Source of the DNA: an uncultured Oscillibacter sp.
Lineage (GTDB): Bacteria > Bacillota > Clostridia > Oscillospirales > Oscillospiraceae
Length of the DNA: 64,000 bases
Direction of reading: 5' to 3'
NCBI GenBank assembly: GCA_910583785.1
Contig: CAJTZK010000011.1
Span: forward strand, 49,871-113,870
The position numbers were made by a program, and so were the translations under genes. Below are positions 1-8,871 of this stretch, in pieces. The notes beneath the pieces are model-generated. The model made no database searches and had not been told where the DNA came from. It saw only the letters and a list, made by a program, of their open reading frames with translations. Numbering within the stretch: the first letter of the stretch is position 1; each line of letters begins with the position of its first letter.

Positions 1-858
1 CTCCGCCTTGGCGATGCCCCGGGCGGTGAGGGTGGCGGTTTTGGCCTTTTCGTCCACCACATAGTCCGCGTCGATGTCCGCGGCCTCCTCTTCCTTGTTG
101 TCCACCTGGACCACCACCTGCTTTTTGAGCTTCGCCACGAACATCTCCGTCAGGTCGTACATTTGGGTGGACTTCTCCCCCTGGCCGGAGATGATCAGGG
201 GGGTCCGGGCCTCGTCGATGAGGATGGAGTCCACCTCGTCCACGATGGCGAAGGAGTGGCCCCGCTGGACCAGCTCCTGGGAGTAAATGCACATATTGTC
301 CCGGAGGTAGTCGAAGCCCATTTCGTTGTTGGTCCCATAGGTGATGTCGGCGGCGTAGGCCTCCTGCCGCTGCTTGGCGGTGAGGCCGTGGACAATCAGG
401 CCCACCTTGAGCCCCAGGAAGCGGTGGACCTTGCCCATCCACTCGCTGTCGCGCTTGGCCAGGTAGTCGTTGACCGTGACGATGTGGACCCCCTTCCCCG
501 CCAGGGCGTTGAGGTACGCGGGCAGGGTGGCCACCAGGGTCTTGCCCTCGCCAGTCTTCATCTCGGCGATGCGCCCCTGGTGGAGGACGACGCCGCCCAC
601 CAGCTGCACCCGGTAGGGCCGGAGGCCCAGCACCCGGTCCGACGCCTCCCGGGCGGTGGCAAATGCCTCGGGCAGGATATCGTCCAGGGTCTCGCCGCCC
701 GCCAGGCGGTCCTTGAACTCCTGGGTTTTCGCCTGGAGCTGGGCGTCGCTCATCGCTTTGTACTCGTCGGCCATGGCCTCAATTTTGTCCGCGATGGGGG
801 TAATGGATTTCAGCTCCCGGGAGCTGTAGTCGCCGAAAATCTTCTGTATCAGGCCCAT
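1..858 (-). CDS. secA: Protein translocase ATPase SecA (N-terminal 286 codons; cut by the window edge)
   Basis: SecA is the cytoplasmic ATPase that drives preproteins through SecYEG. The visible part begins MGLIQKIFGDYSSRELK, a typical SecA start. It holds the Walker A motif MKTGEGKTL at residues 100-108 and the DEVDSILIDEARTPL segment containing Walker B. The ATG at 858 is preceded by AAAGGAAG at suitable spacing. The preprotein cross-linking domain is only entered at the window edge; the remaining two-thirds lie outside. Nothing suggests truncation other than the window end. Identity is very secure. Confidence 0.97.
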   Translation of the reverse strand, partial: MGLIQKIFGDYSSRELKSITPIADKIEAMADEYKAMSDAQLQAKTQEFKDRLAGGETLDDILPEAFATAREASDRVLGLRPYRVQLVGGVVLHQGRIAEMKTGEGKTLVATLPAYLNALAGKGVHIVTVNDYLAKRDSEWMGKVHRFLGLKVGLIVHGLTAKQRQEAYAADITYGTNNEMGFDYLRDNMCIYSQELVQRGHSFAIVDEVDSILIDEARTPLIISGQGEKSTQMYDLTEMFVAKLKKQVVVQVDNKEEEAADIDADYVVDEKAKTATLTARGIAKAE

Positions 859-1007
859 GATTGTTTGAAACTTCCTTTCGATTGTTCCGCCGCCCGGAGG
901 GGCCGCCGAAAAGTTTTCATAGTAAAACAAGCATAGCTTACCACAGTTTCCCCTGGAATGCAAAGGAAAATGGGAAGCCCGGAAAAAAGTTTACAAAGCG
1001 GGGCCGT

Positions 1008-2183
1008 TCACAGTTCCATGTCCAGCAGCATCCGTATGCGGCTTTGCACGGTGCCCTCGCCCGTGCTGGCGTCATAGTCCACGCTGGTCAGCAGGGTTCC
1101 CGGCAGCTTCCGCTGGAGGGCGGCGTACTGCCCCTTGCCGAAGATATGCCCCGGCAGGCAGCCAAAGGGCTGGACGCAGAGGATCTTCCGGTACCCGAGC
1201 CCGGCCCAGGCCGCCGCCTCGGCGGTGACGAGCCACCCGTCGGCCACGGTGCAGTTTAAAGGCGCGAGCCCCTCCGCCCGGCGCTTCACCTCCGCCAGCG
1301 GCGGCAGGGTGTGAAATCCGGCCTCCCGCAAAACCGCCAGCAGCTCCCGCTGGATTCCCCCTAGCCGGCCGGAGAGGAAGCGGTACAGCTTCCGCTGGTA
1401 AGCGGGGCCCTTCAGGCTGTGGGTATCCATATAATAGAGGGCGTACCAGGTAAGGCCGCCCACTCCGATTTCGCAGCGCTCCGCGGCTAGATACCGCTCC
1501 AGGTTCCAGTTTCCCAGATGGCAGTACTTTGTGTAGATTTCCCCCACAACGGCAACCCTCCGCACGTCCCCGGGCGCCGTCTCAATCCGGCGGAAGGAGG
1601 CCGCGATCTCCCGGCAGCGCTCCAGAATGCGGCGCCTGGAAAGGCCGATCCCCCGGCGCAGGTCCTCCCCCAGCGTCTCCATCCAGCGCCGCCAAAGCGC
1701 CTCCGCGCCGCCGGGGAGGACCTCGTAAGGCCGCACCTGGTTCCGGGCAATCGCCAGCGCGTCTCCCCACACCGCCGCCGCCAGCGCCCGGCGGATCATC
1801 GCCAGGGTGATGGGAAGGCCCGTGTCCCGGTCGATATCCCGGACGTTCAGGGACAGCAGCGCCACCTCCGGGTATCCCGCCTTGTCCAGGGCCTTCCGCA
1901 TCAGCCGGATGCCGCAGGAGCCCCGGCACTCGTCCCCCGCCTGCCCCATCAGCACGCCGCACTCCGCCGGGTCATACTCCCCGGATTCCAGGGCGGCCAG
2001 CACCTGCCCCGCCACCAGAAAGACGGGGTAGCACAGTTCATTGTGGAAATACCGCATTCCCCGGTCCGCCAGGCCCCGTTCCTCCCGCAGCAAAACCGGC
2101 TCCCACTCCCGGGAAGTGAACGCGTGCCGCAGCAGGGGAAACCAATCGTCCAGCAGGGCGGGAATCAGCAGCGTACGGGGCAT
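1008..2183 (-). CDS. Acyl-CoA dehydratase activase-related protein (DUF2229 / 2-hydroxyglutaryl-CoA dehydratase activator C-terminal-like)
   Basis: A 391-residue protein resembling the C-terminal half of large 2-hydroxyacyl-CoA dehydratase activators. It lacks the N-terminal ASKHA ATPase domain. Visible marks are ELCYPVFLVAGQV, a Cys pair in DECRGSCGIR (possible Fe-S or metal ligands), GEIYTKY and the diagnostic CVQPFGCLPGHIFGKG near the C-terminus. The start at 2183 was chosen because GGAGGAGG precedes MPRTLLIPALLDDW; an upstream in-frame extension would run through the promoter. It is monocistronic and divergent from the MBL-fold gene. The real substrate is unknown; such stand-alone proteins are common in Clostridia and uncharacterised. 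Confidence 0.8.
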   Translation of the reverse strand: MPRTLLIPALLDDWFPLLRHAFTSREWEPVLLREERGLADRGMRYFHNELCYPVFLVAGQVLAALESGEYDPAECGVLMGQAGDECRGSCGIRLMRKALDKAGYPEVALLSLNVRDIDRDTGLPITLAMIRRALAAAVWGDALAIARNQVRPYEVLPGGAEALWRRWMETLGEDLRRGIGLSRRRILERCREIAASFRRIETAPGDVRRVAVVGEIYTKYCHLGNWNLERYLAAERCEIGVGGLTWYALYYMDTHSLKGPAYQRKLYRFLSGRLGGIQRELLAVLREAGFHTLPPLAEVKRRAEGLAPLNCTVADGWLVTAEAAAWAGLGYRKILCVQPFGCLPGHIFGKGQYAALQRKLPGTLLTSVDYDASTGEGTVQSRIRMLLDMEL

Positions 2184-2238
2184 GGCGGCCTCCTCCTTCT
2201 CTTCAAGAACCACAAAAGGGCCTCTGCGTTGTAAGCGC

Positions 2239-2267
2239 ATTATACTCCCTGCCCGCCTCCCTGTCCA
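2239..2267 (-). promoter_or_regulatory. Promoter of the dehydratase activase-related gene
   Basis: On the minus strand: TGGACA, 17 nt, TATAAT, about 55 nt upstream of the ATG at 2183. Five of six and six of six matches to the sigma-A consensus. Confidence 0.65.
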
Positions 2268-2323
2268 GCCGGGGAAACCGCTGGGCACTTTTTCTAAACC
2301 AGGCAAAATCACAGGATTGTTCC

Positions 2324-2352
2324 TTGTATATTCCGTCAAAACGTGTTACAAT
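2324..2352 (+). promoter_or_regulatory. Promoter of the MBL-fold / rlmD pair
   Basis: TTGTAT, 17 nt, TACAAT, ending 32 nt before the start codon at 2385. Confidence 0.6.
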
Positions 2353-2384
2353 GATTTGTACTAAGAGATAAGGAGGGCCCCATT

Positions 2385-3986
2385 ATGAAGCTCAGCTTTT
2401 ACGGCGCGGACCAATGCGTCACCGGAAGCTGCCACTGCCTGGAGATCAACGGCACCCGCATCCTCATTGACTGCGGCCTCCAGCAGGGCCGGGATGAAGT
2501 TTCCAACGGCGAGTTTCCCTTCGCCGCCAATACTATCGACTACGTCCTGGTCACCCACGCCCACATTGACCACTCCGGCCGGATTCCCATGCTCATCAAG
2601 CAGGGTTTCAAGGGCCGCATCCTCACCACCCGCCTTACCGCCCAGCTGCTGGAGATCATGCTGCTGGACTCCGCCCATATCCAGGAACAGGACGCCGAGT
2701 GGAAAAACCGCAAGGGCGAGCGCTCCGGCTCCCCCCGGACCGAGCCCCTCTACACCGTGGAGGACGCGGAGCGGGTCAAGGAGTTCCTAGTCATCTGCGA
2801 ATACGGCGAGCTCATCAACCTCTGCGAGGGCGTGGACATCGAGTTCACCGACGCAGGGCACCTGCTGGGCTCCGCCTTCGTGGCCATGGACCTGCGGGAG
2901 AACGGCGTGAAAAAGAGCATCGTCTTCTCCGGGGATATCGGCAACATCAACCAGCCCGTCATCCGGGACCCGGTGCAGCTGGCCGGGGCGGACTACGTGG
3001 TGATGGAGTCCACCTATGGCGACCGGAACCACCCGGAGAGCTGGGGCTATACCGACGAGCTGGCCCGCATCATCGACGAGACCATGGCCCGGGGGGGCAA
3101 CGTCATTATCCCCTCCTTCGCCGTAGGCCGGACCCAGGAGCTACTGTACTTCATCCGGGAAATCAAGGAACAGCACATGGTAGGCTCCTGCCCGGACTTC
3201 CCGGTATACATCGACTCCCCCCTGGCGAAAAAGGCCACGTCCATCTTTGACGGGGATCTCCGCGGCTATATGGACCACGACGCGGTTTGGCTGGTGCGGA
3301 AGGGCAAAAACATGTTCCGCTTCCCCAACCTCCACGCCACGGAATCCAGCGAGGAATCCAAGGCCCTCAACGAGGACCGGACCCCCAAGGTCATCATCTC
3401 CGCCTCCGGCATGTGCGACGCGGGCCGCATCCGGCACCATTTGAAGCACAACCTCTGGCGGCCGGAGTGCACCGTGCTCTTCGTGGGCTTCCAGGGCGAG
3501 GGTACCCTGGGCCGCCAGCTCCTGGAGGGCGCGGAGAGCGTGAAGCTCTTTGGCGAGGAAATCACCGTCCGGGCCCGCCTGGAGAATTTCACCGGGCTCA
3601 GCTCCCACGCGGACCGGGACCACCTGCTGAAATGGATCTCCGGCTTCCAGAACCCCAAGCCCCAGCACGTCTTCGTGGTCCACGGCGACCGGGAGGTGGC
3701 CCCCCACTTCGCCCAGACCCTGGAGAACTTAGGGCTGTCCGCCCACGCCCCCCAGTACACGGAGGTCTATGACCTGGCAGCGGGCGTGATCCTGGAACGG
3801 GGCTACCTGCCGGAGCGGAAGGTCAAAACTGCCAGCGGCTCCAAGGGCGCGCCGGCCTACGAGCGCCTGGCGTCCGTGGGCAGCATGCTCACCGAGTTCA
3901 TCAAGCGCAGCAAGGGCCGGGACAACAAGTCCCTGGCGAAGTACGCCGCGGAACTGCGGCAGCTGCTTGAAAAGTGGGAGGCTTAA
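2385..3986 (+). CDS. MBL-fold beta-CASP metallo-hydrolase with RNA-specificity domain
   Basis: A 533-residue cytoplasmic protein of the metallo-beta-lactamase superfamily, beta-CASP branch (CPSF-73/RNase J relatives acting on RNA). Motif II is THAHIDHSGRIP (near residue 59). Further metal-binding and beta-CASP marks are GDIGN, the PSFAVGRTQELL region, SASGMCDAGRIRHH, FTGLSSHADRDHLLKWI and VVHGDRE. The order MBL, beta-CASP insert, C-terminal RMMBL-type segment is complete. AAGGAGGG precedes the ATG. It is followed by rlmD 11 nt after its stop, so the two are likely one operon, fitting an RNA-metabolism role. The exact substrate (mRNA or rRNA processing) cannot be read from sequence. Confidence 0.88.
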   Translation: MKLSFYGADQCVTGSCHCLEINGTRILIDCGLQQGRDEVSNGEFPFAANTIDYVLVTHAHIDHSGRIPMLIKQGFKGRILTTRLTAQLLEIMLLDSAHIQEQDAEWKNRKGERSGSPRTEPLYTVEDAERVKEFLVICEYGELINLCEGVDIEFTDAGHLLGSAFVAMDLRENGVKKSIVFSGDIGNINQPVIRDPVQLAGADYVVMESTYGDRNHPESWGYTDELARIIDETMARGGNVIIPSFAVGRTQELLYFIREIKEQHMVGSCPDFPVYIDSPLAKKATSIFDGDLRGYMDHDAVWLVRKGKNMFRFPNLHATESSEESKALNEDRTPKVIISASGMCDAGRIRHHLKHNLWRPECTVLFVGFQGEGTLGRQLLEGAESVKLFGEEITVRARLENFTGLSSHADRDHLLKWISGFQNPKPQHVFVVHGDREVAPHFAQTLENLGLSAHAPQYTEVYDLAAGVILERGYLPERKVKTASGSKGAPAYERLASVGSMLTEFIKRSKGRDNKSLAKYAAELRQLLEKWEA

Positions 3987-3997
3987 GCGCCGGACCT

Positions 3998-5353
3998 ATG
4001 GAATACTTGAAAAACGGCCAAATCCACACCGCCCTGGTGGAGGGTTATTCCAGCGAAGGCTATGGCGTCGTCCGGCTGGACGGCGCCGTGGCCTTCGTGC
4101 CCCGGGCCGTCCGGGGGGAGCGGATTGACCTGAGAATCACGCGGGTCATGAAGACCCACGCCCTAGGGGAAACCGTGAAGATTCACGCCCCCTCCCCGGA
4201 GCGGGCCCTCCCGGACTGCCCTTATTACGGCAAGTGCGGCGGCTGCGACTTCCGACACCTCTCCTATGCCGAGGAGCTCTGGGCCAAGCGGCAGCGGGTC
4301 CAGGACGCCCTGGCCCGCATCGGCGGCTCCAGCGTCCCGGTGGAGGAAATCCTGGGGGCCAAAAATCCGGAGCACTACCGCAACAAGTGCCAGTACCCCG
4401 TGGGGCCCCGGGGAGAAATCGGCTTCTTCCAGGCCCGGACCCACCAAGTAGTCCCGGTAAGCCGCTGCCTCCTCCAGCCGGAGGCCTGCGACCGGACGGC
4501 GCATGCCGTGGGAAGCTGGATGAAGCGTTACAAAATCCCCGCTTATGACGAAACCACGGGCCAGGGGCTGGTCCGCCATGTCTACGTGCGGACCAACCGC
4601 CGGGGGGAAAGCCTCTGCTGCGTCGTCGCCAACGGGCGGAAGGTCCCCCGGGAGGCGGAGCTGGCCGCCCTGGTGCTGGCCGCCGCGCCAAAGACCCTGG
4701 GCGTACTGCTGAACGTGAACACCAAAAAGGGAAACGTAATCCTGGGGGACCAGTACCGGACCCTCTGGGGCCAGGACTTTTTGATGGACACGCTGTGCGG
4801 CATGGAATTCCGGCTGTCGGTCCCCTCCTTCTACCAGGTGAACCGGGACCAGGCGGAGGTCCTCTACGGCAAGGCCCTGGAGTTCGCCTCCCTGACGGGG
4901 AAAGAGACGGCCCTGGACCTTTACTGCGGCGCAGGGACTATCACGCTGTGCCTAGCGGGCCGGGCCAGGCGGGCCATCGGCGCGGAAATCGTCCCCGCCG
5001 CCATCCGGGACGCGGAGGAGAACGCGGCCCGGAACGGCGTGGGAAATGTGGAATTCTTCTGCGGCGACGCAGCGGAGACAGCGGCCATGCTGGAGGCCCA
5101 GGGCCTGCGGCCGGACGTGATCACAGTGGACCCGCCCCGGAAGGGGCTCAGCCCGGAGGTCATCGCCTCCGCTGCGGCTATGGGGCCGGGCCGGATCGTG
5201 TACGTCTCCTGCGACCCGGGAACCCTGGGGCGGGACGTGAAACGGTTCGCAGAACAGGGCTATCAAGCCGTCCGGGCAGCGGCAGTAGACATGTTCCCGG
5301 GGACGAGGCATGTGGAGGCGGTGGTCCTCTTATCCCCAGCCTGCGGCAAATAA
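3998..5353 (+). CDS. rlmD: 23S rRNA (uracil-5-)-methyltransferase, RlmD/RumA family
   Basis: SAM-dependent enzyme that makes 5-methyluridine in 23S rRNA. The N-terminal TRAM-like domain (EGYSSEGYGVVRLDG) is followed by the Fe-S cysteines CPYYGKCGGCDFRHL, then a class I methyltransferase fold: LDLYCGAGTITLCLA (SAM loop), VDPPRKGLSPEV and the catalytic-Cys motif VYVSCDPGTLGRD. The ATG at 3998 (MEYLKNGQ) is preferred over an in-frame GTG at 3974 that would overlap the upstream gene; the upstream GGGAGG is rather far (16 nt). Firmicutes paralogs (RlmCD) can methylate two uridines, so the position modified is not certain. Confidence 0.92.
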   Translation: MEYLKNGQIHTALVEGYSSEGYGVVRLDGAVAFVPRAVRGERIDLRITRVMKTHALGETVKIHAPSPERALPDCPYYGKCGGCDFRHLSYAEELWAKRQRVQDALARIGGSSVPVEEILGAKNPEHYRNKCQYPVGPRGEIGFFQARTHQVVPVSRCLLQPEACDRTAHAVGSWMKRYKIPAYDETTGQGLVRHVYVRTNRRGESLCCVVANGRKVPREAELAALVLAAAPKTLGVLLNVNTKKGNVILGDQYRTLWGQDFLMDTLCGMEFRLSVPSFYQVNRDQAEVLYGKALEFASLTGKETALDLYCGAGTITLCLAGRARRAIGAEIVPAAIRDAEENAARNGVGNVEFFCGDAAETAAMLEAQGLRPDVITVDPPRKGLSPEVIASAAAMGPGRIVYVSCDPGTLGRDVKRFAEQGYQAVRAAAVDMFPGTRHVEAVVLLSPACGK

Positions 5354-5362
5354 AAAAGCGGC

Positions 5363-5391
5363 GGGAGGCCGGGCAATTTGCCCGGCCTCCC
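5363..5391. terminator. Bidirectional terminator between rlmD and the DUF624 gene
   Basis: A perfect 12-bp GC-rich stem (GGGAGGCCGGGC and its complement) with a 5-nt loop. An A-run on the rlmD side becomes a T-run for transcripts from the convergent minus-strand gene, so termination should be strongest in that direction. Confidence 0.8.
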
Positions 5392-5443
5392 TTACATTAA
5401 GAGATTCCTCCCTAAACTCCTCCCGCAAAATAGCCGTGCGCGT

Positions 5444-6106
5444 TTACAGCCCCTTCAGCTCCGTCCGCACAAAGAACCCCCCCAGAAGGCAGGGCACGGA
5501 AAATCCCATCAGCAGCAGGTAAATCCCGCTGATGGGAAACTCCAGCACGGCGAACACTAGGGATCCGTACACCGCCAGCGCCGCCAGCGCTCCCCGGAGG
5601 GGCCGCCCCGCCCCCAGAAGCAGGGACAGCCGCAGGCACTCCCGGAAGCTCCGCTCCGTGGCCAGCAAACTGTAAAAATACGTAGAGGCCAGCAGCACCG
5701 TCAGCAGGACGGTAGAACACAGCATAAAGGGCAAAAGCAGCAGCGGCTGGGCTATGGCCCGGCTGAGGTAAAACCACACGCCGCAGGCGGAGAGAACCAG
5801 GGGCGCCGCCACGGCGAAAAAGGCGGCGTAAGCCCGCCTCCACTCCCTCTTGAACGCCATCTTATAGTGGTACAGCAGGGTCACGGGCTGGTCCAGGACC
5901 ATCATCCGCGTCACCCGGTTCATGGCAAACACCGCCGCCGGAACGGTAACCACCGGGAGGCAGCTCAAAAGAAACAGCAGGTTCAGCTTCACCAGGGTCA
6001 CGCACTCAATGGAGAAAATCTCCCCCAAGCGGGACAGCCCGGTCTTCTCCGGCTCGTCCCGGTCCACGCCGGGGCCTGGCTTCGCGTAGTCTTTTCGAAA
6101 AAACAT
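5444..6106 (-). CDS. DUF624 (YesL-like) integral membrane protein
   Basis: A 220-residue protein with about five hydrophobic segments: LVKLNLLFLLSCLPVVTV, a segment around AFFAVAAPLVLSACGVWFYL, LLLPFMLCSTVLLTVLLAS, and two near the C-terminus. The signature NLLFLLSCLPVVTVPAA and a following R-rich loop match DUF624/YesL proteins, often found near carbohydrate ABC transporters but without a proven function. The start at 6106 is set by GGGAGGAGC upstream; an alternative ATG at 6151 has a weak RBS. A sugar ABC transporter lies nearby (from 6883) on the opposite strand, consistent with the family habit. Confidence 0.75.
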   Translation of the reverse strand: MFFRKDYAKPGPGVDRDEPEKTGLSRLGEIFSIECVTLVKLNLLFLLSCLPVVTVPAAVFAMNRVTRMMVLDQPVTLLYHYKMAFKREWRRAYAAFFAVAAPLVLSACGVWFYLSRAIAQPLLLLPFMLCSTVLLTVLLASTYFYSLLATERSFRECLRLSLLLGAGRPLRGALAALAVYGSLVFAVLEFPISGIYLLLMGFSVPCLLGGFFVRTELKGL

Positions 6107-6281
6107 ACCCGCGCTCCTCCCTGCCGCGTTCTTTAATCTTAAAAAGCCCATCTCTCTTTCGTGTTGATGAACGCCCGCTAACTTTTCCCACCGCCGGAAT
6201 GACGAAATGGGCAGCGAGCCCTCCTAGACAACCGCCCGGCAAGCCGGAAATGACCCGGAAGCCGCAATCTCTCCGGCCTCC

Positions 6282-6512
6282 CTACCGGTCAAAATACGCA
6301 ATCAAAATGGGCGCGAACGCAATAGCTGTTACAATGACCGCCCCTATGATGCCTTCCACTCGTTTCCGCAAAAAATATCCTTTTGATGGTTTTTCCACAG
6401 CTTTCCAACTCTCAAAGGTCTTCCAGCACCATTCCGGAAACAGCGCTTCCAATAAGCACGCCGCAAACACAATAAAATAAAATGCCCACACAATGATTGT
6501 AAAAACCTTCAT
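6282..6512 (-). CDS. Small two-TM membrane protein (DUF6199-like)
   Basis: 76 residues with an N-terminal TM (FTIIVWAFYFIVFAACLL), a central motif PEWCWKTFESWK followed by PSKGYFLRKRVEG, and a C-terminal TM (GAVIVTAIAFAPILIAYF). The P-W-x(6)-WK ... PS-x-x-Y ... R pattern resembles small DUF6199-type proteins of Firmicutes; that assignment is from memory and tentative. GGGGAGGA lies upstream of the ATG. No function is known. Confidence 0.6.
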   Translation of the reverse strand: MKVFTIIVWAFYFIVFAACLLEALFPEWCWKTFESWKAVEKPSKGYFLRKRVEGIIGAVIVTAIAFAPILIAYFDR

Positions 6513-6638
6513 CGTGTTTTGGTCCTCCCCTCTCGCGGATTCCGGTTTGCCGGGCCAATAATCTCTCAGCCCAGTTTCAGGTCCAGGCTGTCATTCGTAA
6601 AATCTCCTCTGAGAAAAAGACATTCTTAATTCAGCAGG

Positions 6639-6661
6639 ATTGCGTATTGATTCAACGCAAT
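6639..6661. promoter_or_regulatory. Inverted repeat, possible operator
   Basis: Perfect 7-bp arms ATTGCGT and ACGCAAT separated by 9 nt, in the space between divergent genes. It could bind a regulator of either side; its size and position fit a dimeric DNA-binding protein. Function inferred only. Confidence 0.4.
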
Positions 6662-6821
6662 ATCAAATTAGCACAAGGGGCCCCGGGGATGATACTAAAT
6701 TTGTTTTATATTATACCATACTCCGATTTCCGGCGCAAGGGCGGGAAACTGACCTGCCGGGTAATTTTTTTGCTTCCTGGAAAAACATCGGGTTTTTACT
6801 GGCGCCATCCGGAATTTACCC

Positions 6822-6851
6822 TTGCCTTTTCCCGGGCGGCGGTGCTATGCT
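6822..6851 (+). promoter_or_regulatory. Promoter of the MsmK-type ATPase gene
   Basis: TTGCCT, 18 nt, TATGCT, about 30 nt upstream of the start codon and 16 nt before the AGGAGGAG ribosome-binding site. Confidence 0.5.
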
Positions 6852-6882
6852 TTTCCCAAAATCACTGAGGAGGAGTCCTATC

Positions 6883-7977
6883 ATGGCCAGTATTACTTTC
6901 AAGCACGTGGAAAAGACCTATCCCGGCAACGTCACCGTCGTCCCCGACCTGAACCTGGAAATCCAGGATAAGGAATTCGTTATCCTGGTGGGCCCCTCCG
7001 GCTGCGGCAAGTCCACCACCCTGCGGATGATCGCCGGATTGGAGGACATCACCAGCGGCGAGCTGTACATCGGCGACCGGGTGGTCAACGACGTGGCCCC
7101 CAAGGACCGGGACATCGCCATGGTCTTCCAGAACTACGCCCTGTATCCCCACATGACCGTTTACAAGAACATCGCCTTCGGCCTGACCCTCCAGAAGATT
7201 CCCCAGGACGAGATCGACCGCCGGGTCCACGAGGCTGCCCGGGCCCTGGACCTGGAGCACCTCCTGAACCGCAAGCCCAAAGCCCTCTCCGGCGGCCAGC
7301 GCCAGCGGGTGGCCCTGGGCCGGGCCATGGTCCGCAATCCCGCCGTGTTCCTTCTGGACGAGCCCCTTTCCAACCTGGACGCCAAGCTCCGCACCGCCAT
7401 GCGGGCGGAGATCAGCCGTTTGCACAAGCGGCTCCAGACCACTTTTGTCTACGTCACCCACGACCAGACCGAGGCCATGACCATGGGCGACCGCATTGTC
7501 GTTATGAAAAATGGCATCATCCAGCAGAACGACACCCCCCAGACCCTTTACGACTATCCCTGCAACCTCTTCGTGGCGGGCTTCATCGGCTCCCCCCAGA
7601 TGAACTTCCTAGACGCCGTCATCGCCGAAGAGGACGGGAAATTCCTGGCCAGAACCTGCGGCTCTTCCATCGTCCTGCCGGAGCGGATGGACAAACAGGC
7701 CCTGGGCGCTTACGTGGGCAAAACCGTGGTCCTGGGCGTCCGGCCCGAAGACGTGGACGCCGCCGTCGGCCCGAACTACGACCTGGACGCCACCGTTGAA
7801 ATTGCCGAGCTGATGGGCGCGGAAATCCACCTCCACCTGGACTGCCAGGGCAGCAAGGTCGTGGTCCGTGCCCCCTCCACCTATCCCGGCCGGGTGGGCG
7901 ACGCCGCCAAGCTGTCCCTGAACAAGGAAAAAATCCACCTGTTCGACAAGGAAACCGAACAGGCCATCGCCCACTAA
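6883..7977 (+). CDS. Carbohydrate ABC transporter ATP-binding protein (MsmK/UgpC/MalK type)
   Basis: The 364-residue ATPase that energises CUT1 sugar importers. Walker A GPSGCGKST is at residues 37-45, Q-loop QNYALYPHMTV, signature LSGGQRQRVALGRA, Walker B VFLLDEPLSNLD, H-loop YVTHDQTEAMTMGDR. The last 120 residues form the TOBE/OB regulatory domain typical of MalK/MsmK. AGGAGGAG precedes the ATG at 6883; upstream in-frame sequence crosses the promoter. Many Firmicutes share one unlinked MsmK among several sugar importers, so placing it at the head of this locus suggests a dedicated subunit for the binding protein and permeases at 9141-12202, or a shared one located here. Confidence 0.92.
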   Translation: MASITFKHVEKTYPGNVTVVPDLNLEIQDKEFVILVGPSGCGKSTTLRMIAGLEDITSGELYIGDRVVNDVAPKDRDIAMVFQNYALYPHMTVYKNIAFGLTLQKIPQDEIDRRVHEAARALDLEHLLNRKPKALSGGQRQRVALGRAMVRNPAVFLLDEPLSNLDAKLRTAMRAEISRLHKRLQTTFVYVTHDQTEAMTMGDRIVVMKNGIIQQNDTPQTLYDYPCNLFVAGFIGSPQMNFLDAVIAEEDGKFLARTCGSSIVLPERMDKQALGAYVGKTVVLGVRPEDVDAAVGPNYDLDATVEIAELMGAEIHLHLDCQGSKVVVRAPSTYPGRVGDAAKLSLNKEKIHLFDKETEQAIAH

Positions 7978-8004
7978 CGCCAACCGGATTTACGGAGGTT
8001 TCGT

Positions 8005-8871
8005 ATGTCCCCACGAACCCTTGAAAAACGAGATATCCGTCCGGCGGCCCCCAACGCCGCTGTCCAGGGCCTTCTGGCCCTTCCCAGCCTGCGCATCCTG
8101 CCCCTCTCCGCCGGAGACCGGATCACCGGCTACGGCCAGACGGGCGACTATATCCTCTCGGCGGCGGCCCAGGGAAACCTGACCGTCTCCGCCTACGACC
8201 ATTACGCCCTGCTGGACGCCGGGCAGGCATACCTGCTGGCGGAACCTGGCGCCTACACCCTCCAGGCCGTGTCCGACGGGCTGTACTTTCTCCTCCAGCT
8301 CCGGGGAGACCTGGCGCCCCGGCTCCTGGCGGACCGCCGTGCTAACGAAAATTTCCTGTTCCATGGCGGCGCGGCGGCCGTCCGGGAGGCAGCCATGGCC
8401 CTGGCCGTCCTGGAGGACGGGGGAGGCGGGGCCCCCGGCGAAACCGCCTCCGCCCTGGCCTATGCCATGCTTCTGAAGCTCCAGGCCCTGCCCGCCGCCG
8501 TCCGGACGGACGCCGGGTCCCCCCTGGTCGAGGCCGCGGTAGCCATCATTCAAGAGGAATTCCCCTTTCTGGAGGGCGTGGACGAGCTGGCGGAGCGGCT
8601 GGAGGTCTCCGCCGCCCATCTGGGCCGGGTATTCACCAAAAAAATCGGCATTTCCCCGGGAAAGTATATCACCCGGGTGCGGGTGGAATACGCCAAGCTT
8701 CTCCTCCGGGACCCGGATACCACCATCACTTACGTGGCGGAGGCCTCCGGCTTTGCCAACGCCAACTATTTCGCCAAGGTCTTCCGCCGGGAAACCGGCC
8801 TCTCCCCCACCGAATACCTGGCGGGAGCGCCCCGCCGTCCGGCGGGGAATATCCCGCATTTCGGCATATAA
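8005..8871 (+). CDS. AraC-family transcriptional regulator
   Basis: 288 residues: a divergent N-terminal cupin-like sensor (residues 15-115) and a C-terminal double HTH (about 190-285) with VDELAERLEVSAAHLGRVF and the family hallmark VAEASGFANANYFAKVFRRE ... GLSPTEYL. The gene is 27 nt after the ATPase gene, with GGAGG upstream of the ATG, and directly precedes the binding-protein gene. It is therefore the likely local activator of the sugar-uptake genes. The effector is unknown; an alpha-galactoside is a reasonable guess from the neighbouring GH36 gene. Confidence 0.88.
   Translation: MSPRTLEKRDIRPAAPNAAVQGLLALPSLRILPLSAGDRITGYGQTGDYILSAAAQGNLTVSAYDHYALLDAGQAYLLAEPGAYTLQAVSDGLYFLLQLRGDLAPRLLADRRANENFLFHGGAAAVREAAMALAVLEDGGGGAPGETASALAYAMLLKLQALPAAVRTDAGSPLVEAAVAIIQEEFPFLEGVDELAERLEVSAAHLGRVFTKKIGISPGKYITRVRVEYAKLLLRDPDTTITYVAEASGFANANYFAKVFRRETGLSPTEYLAGAPRRPAGNIPHFGI

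Larger units (their letters stand above)
6513..6882. other. 370-bp intergenic region upstream of the sugar-uptake locus
   Basis: An AT-rich stretch between divergent genes. It holds a 6-codon minigene with a good RBS on the minus strand (6577-6594), an inverted repeat ATTGCGT-N9-ACGCAAT at 6639-6661 and a promoter for the ATPase gene. I see no other coding potential. Confidence 0.6.

Noticed and set aside
6706..6778. Terminator at GCGGG...CCTGC followed by seven T
   Set aside because: The stem is only about 5 bp with a wobble, and no gene on the plus strand precedes it.
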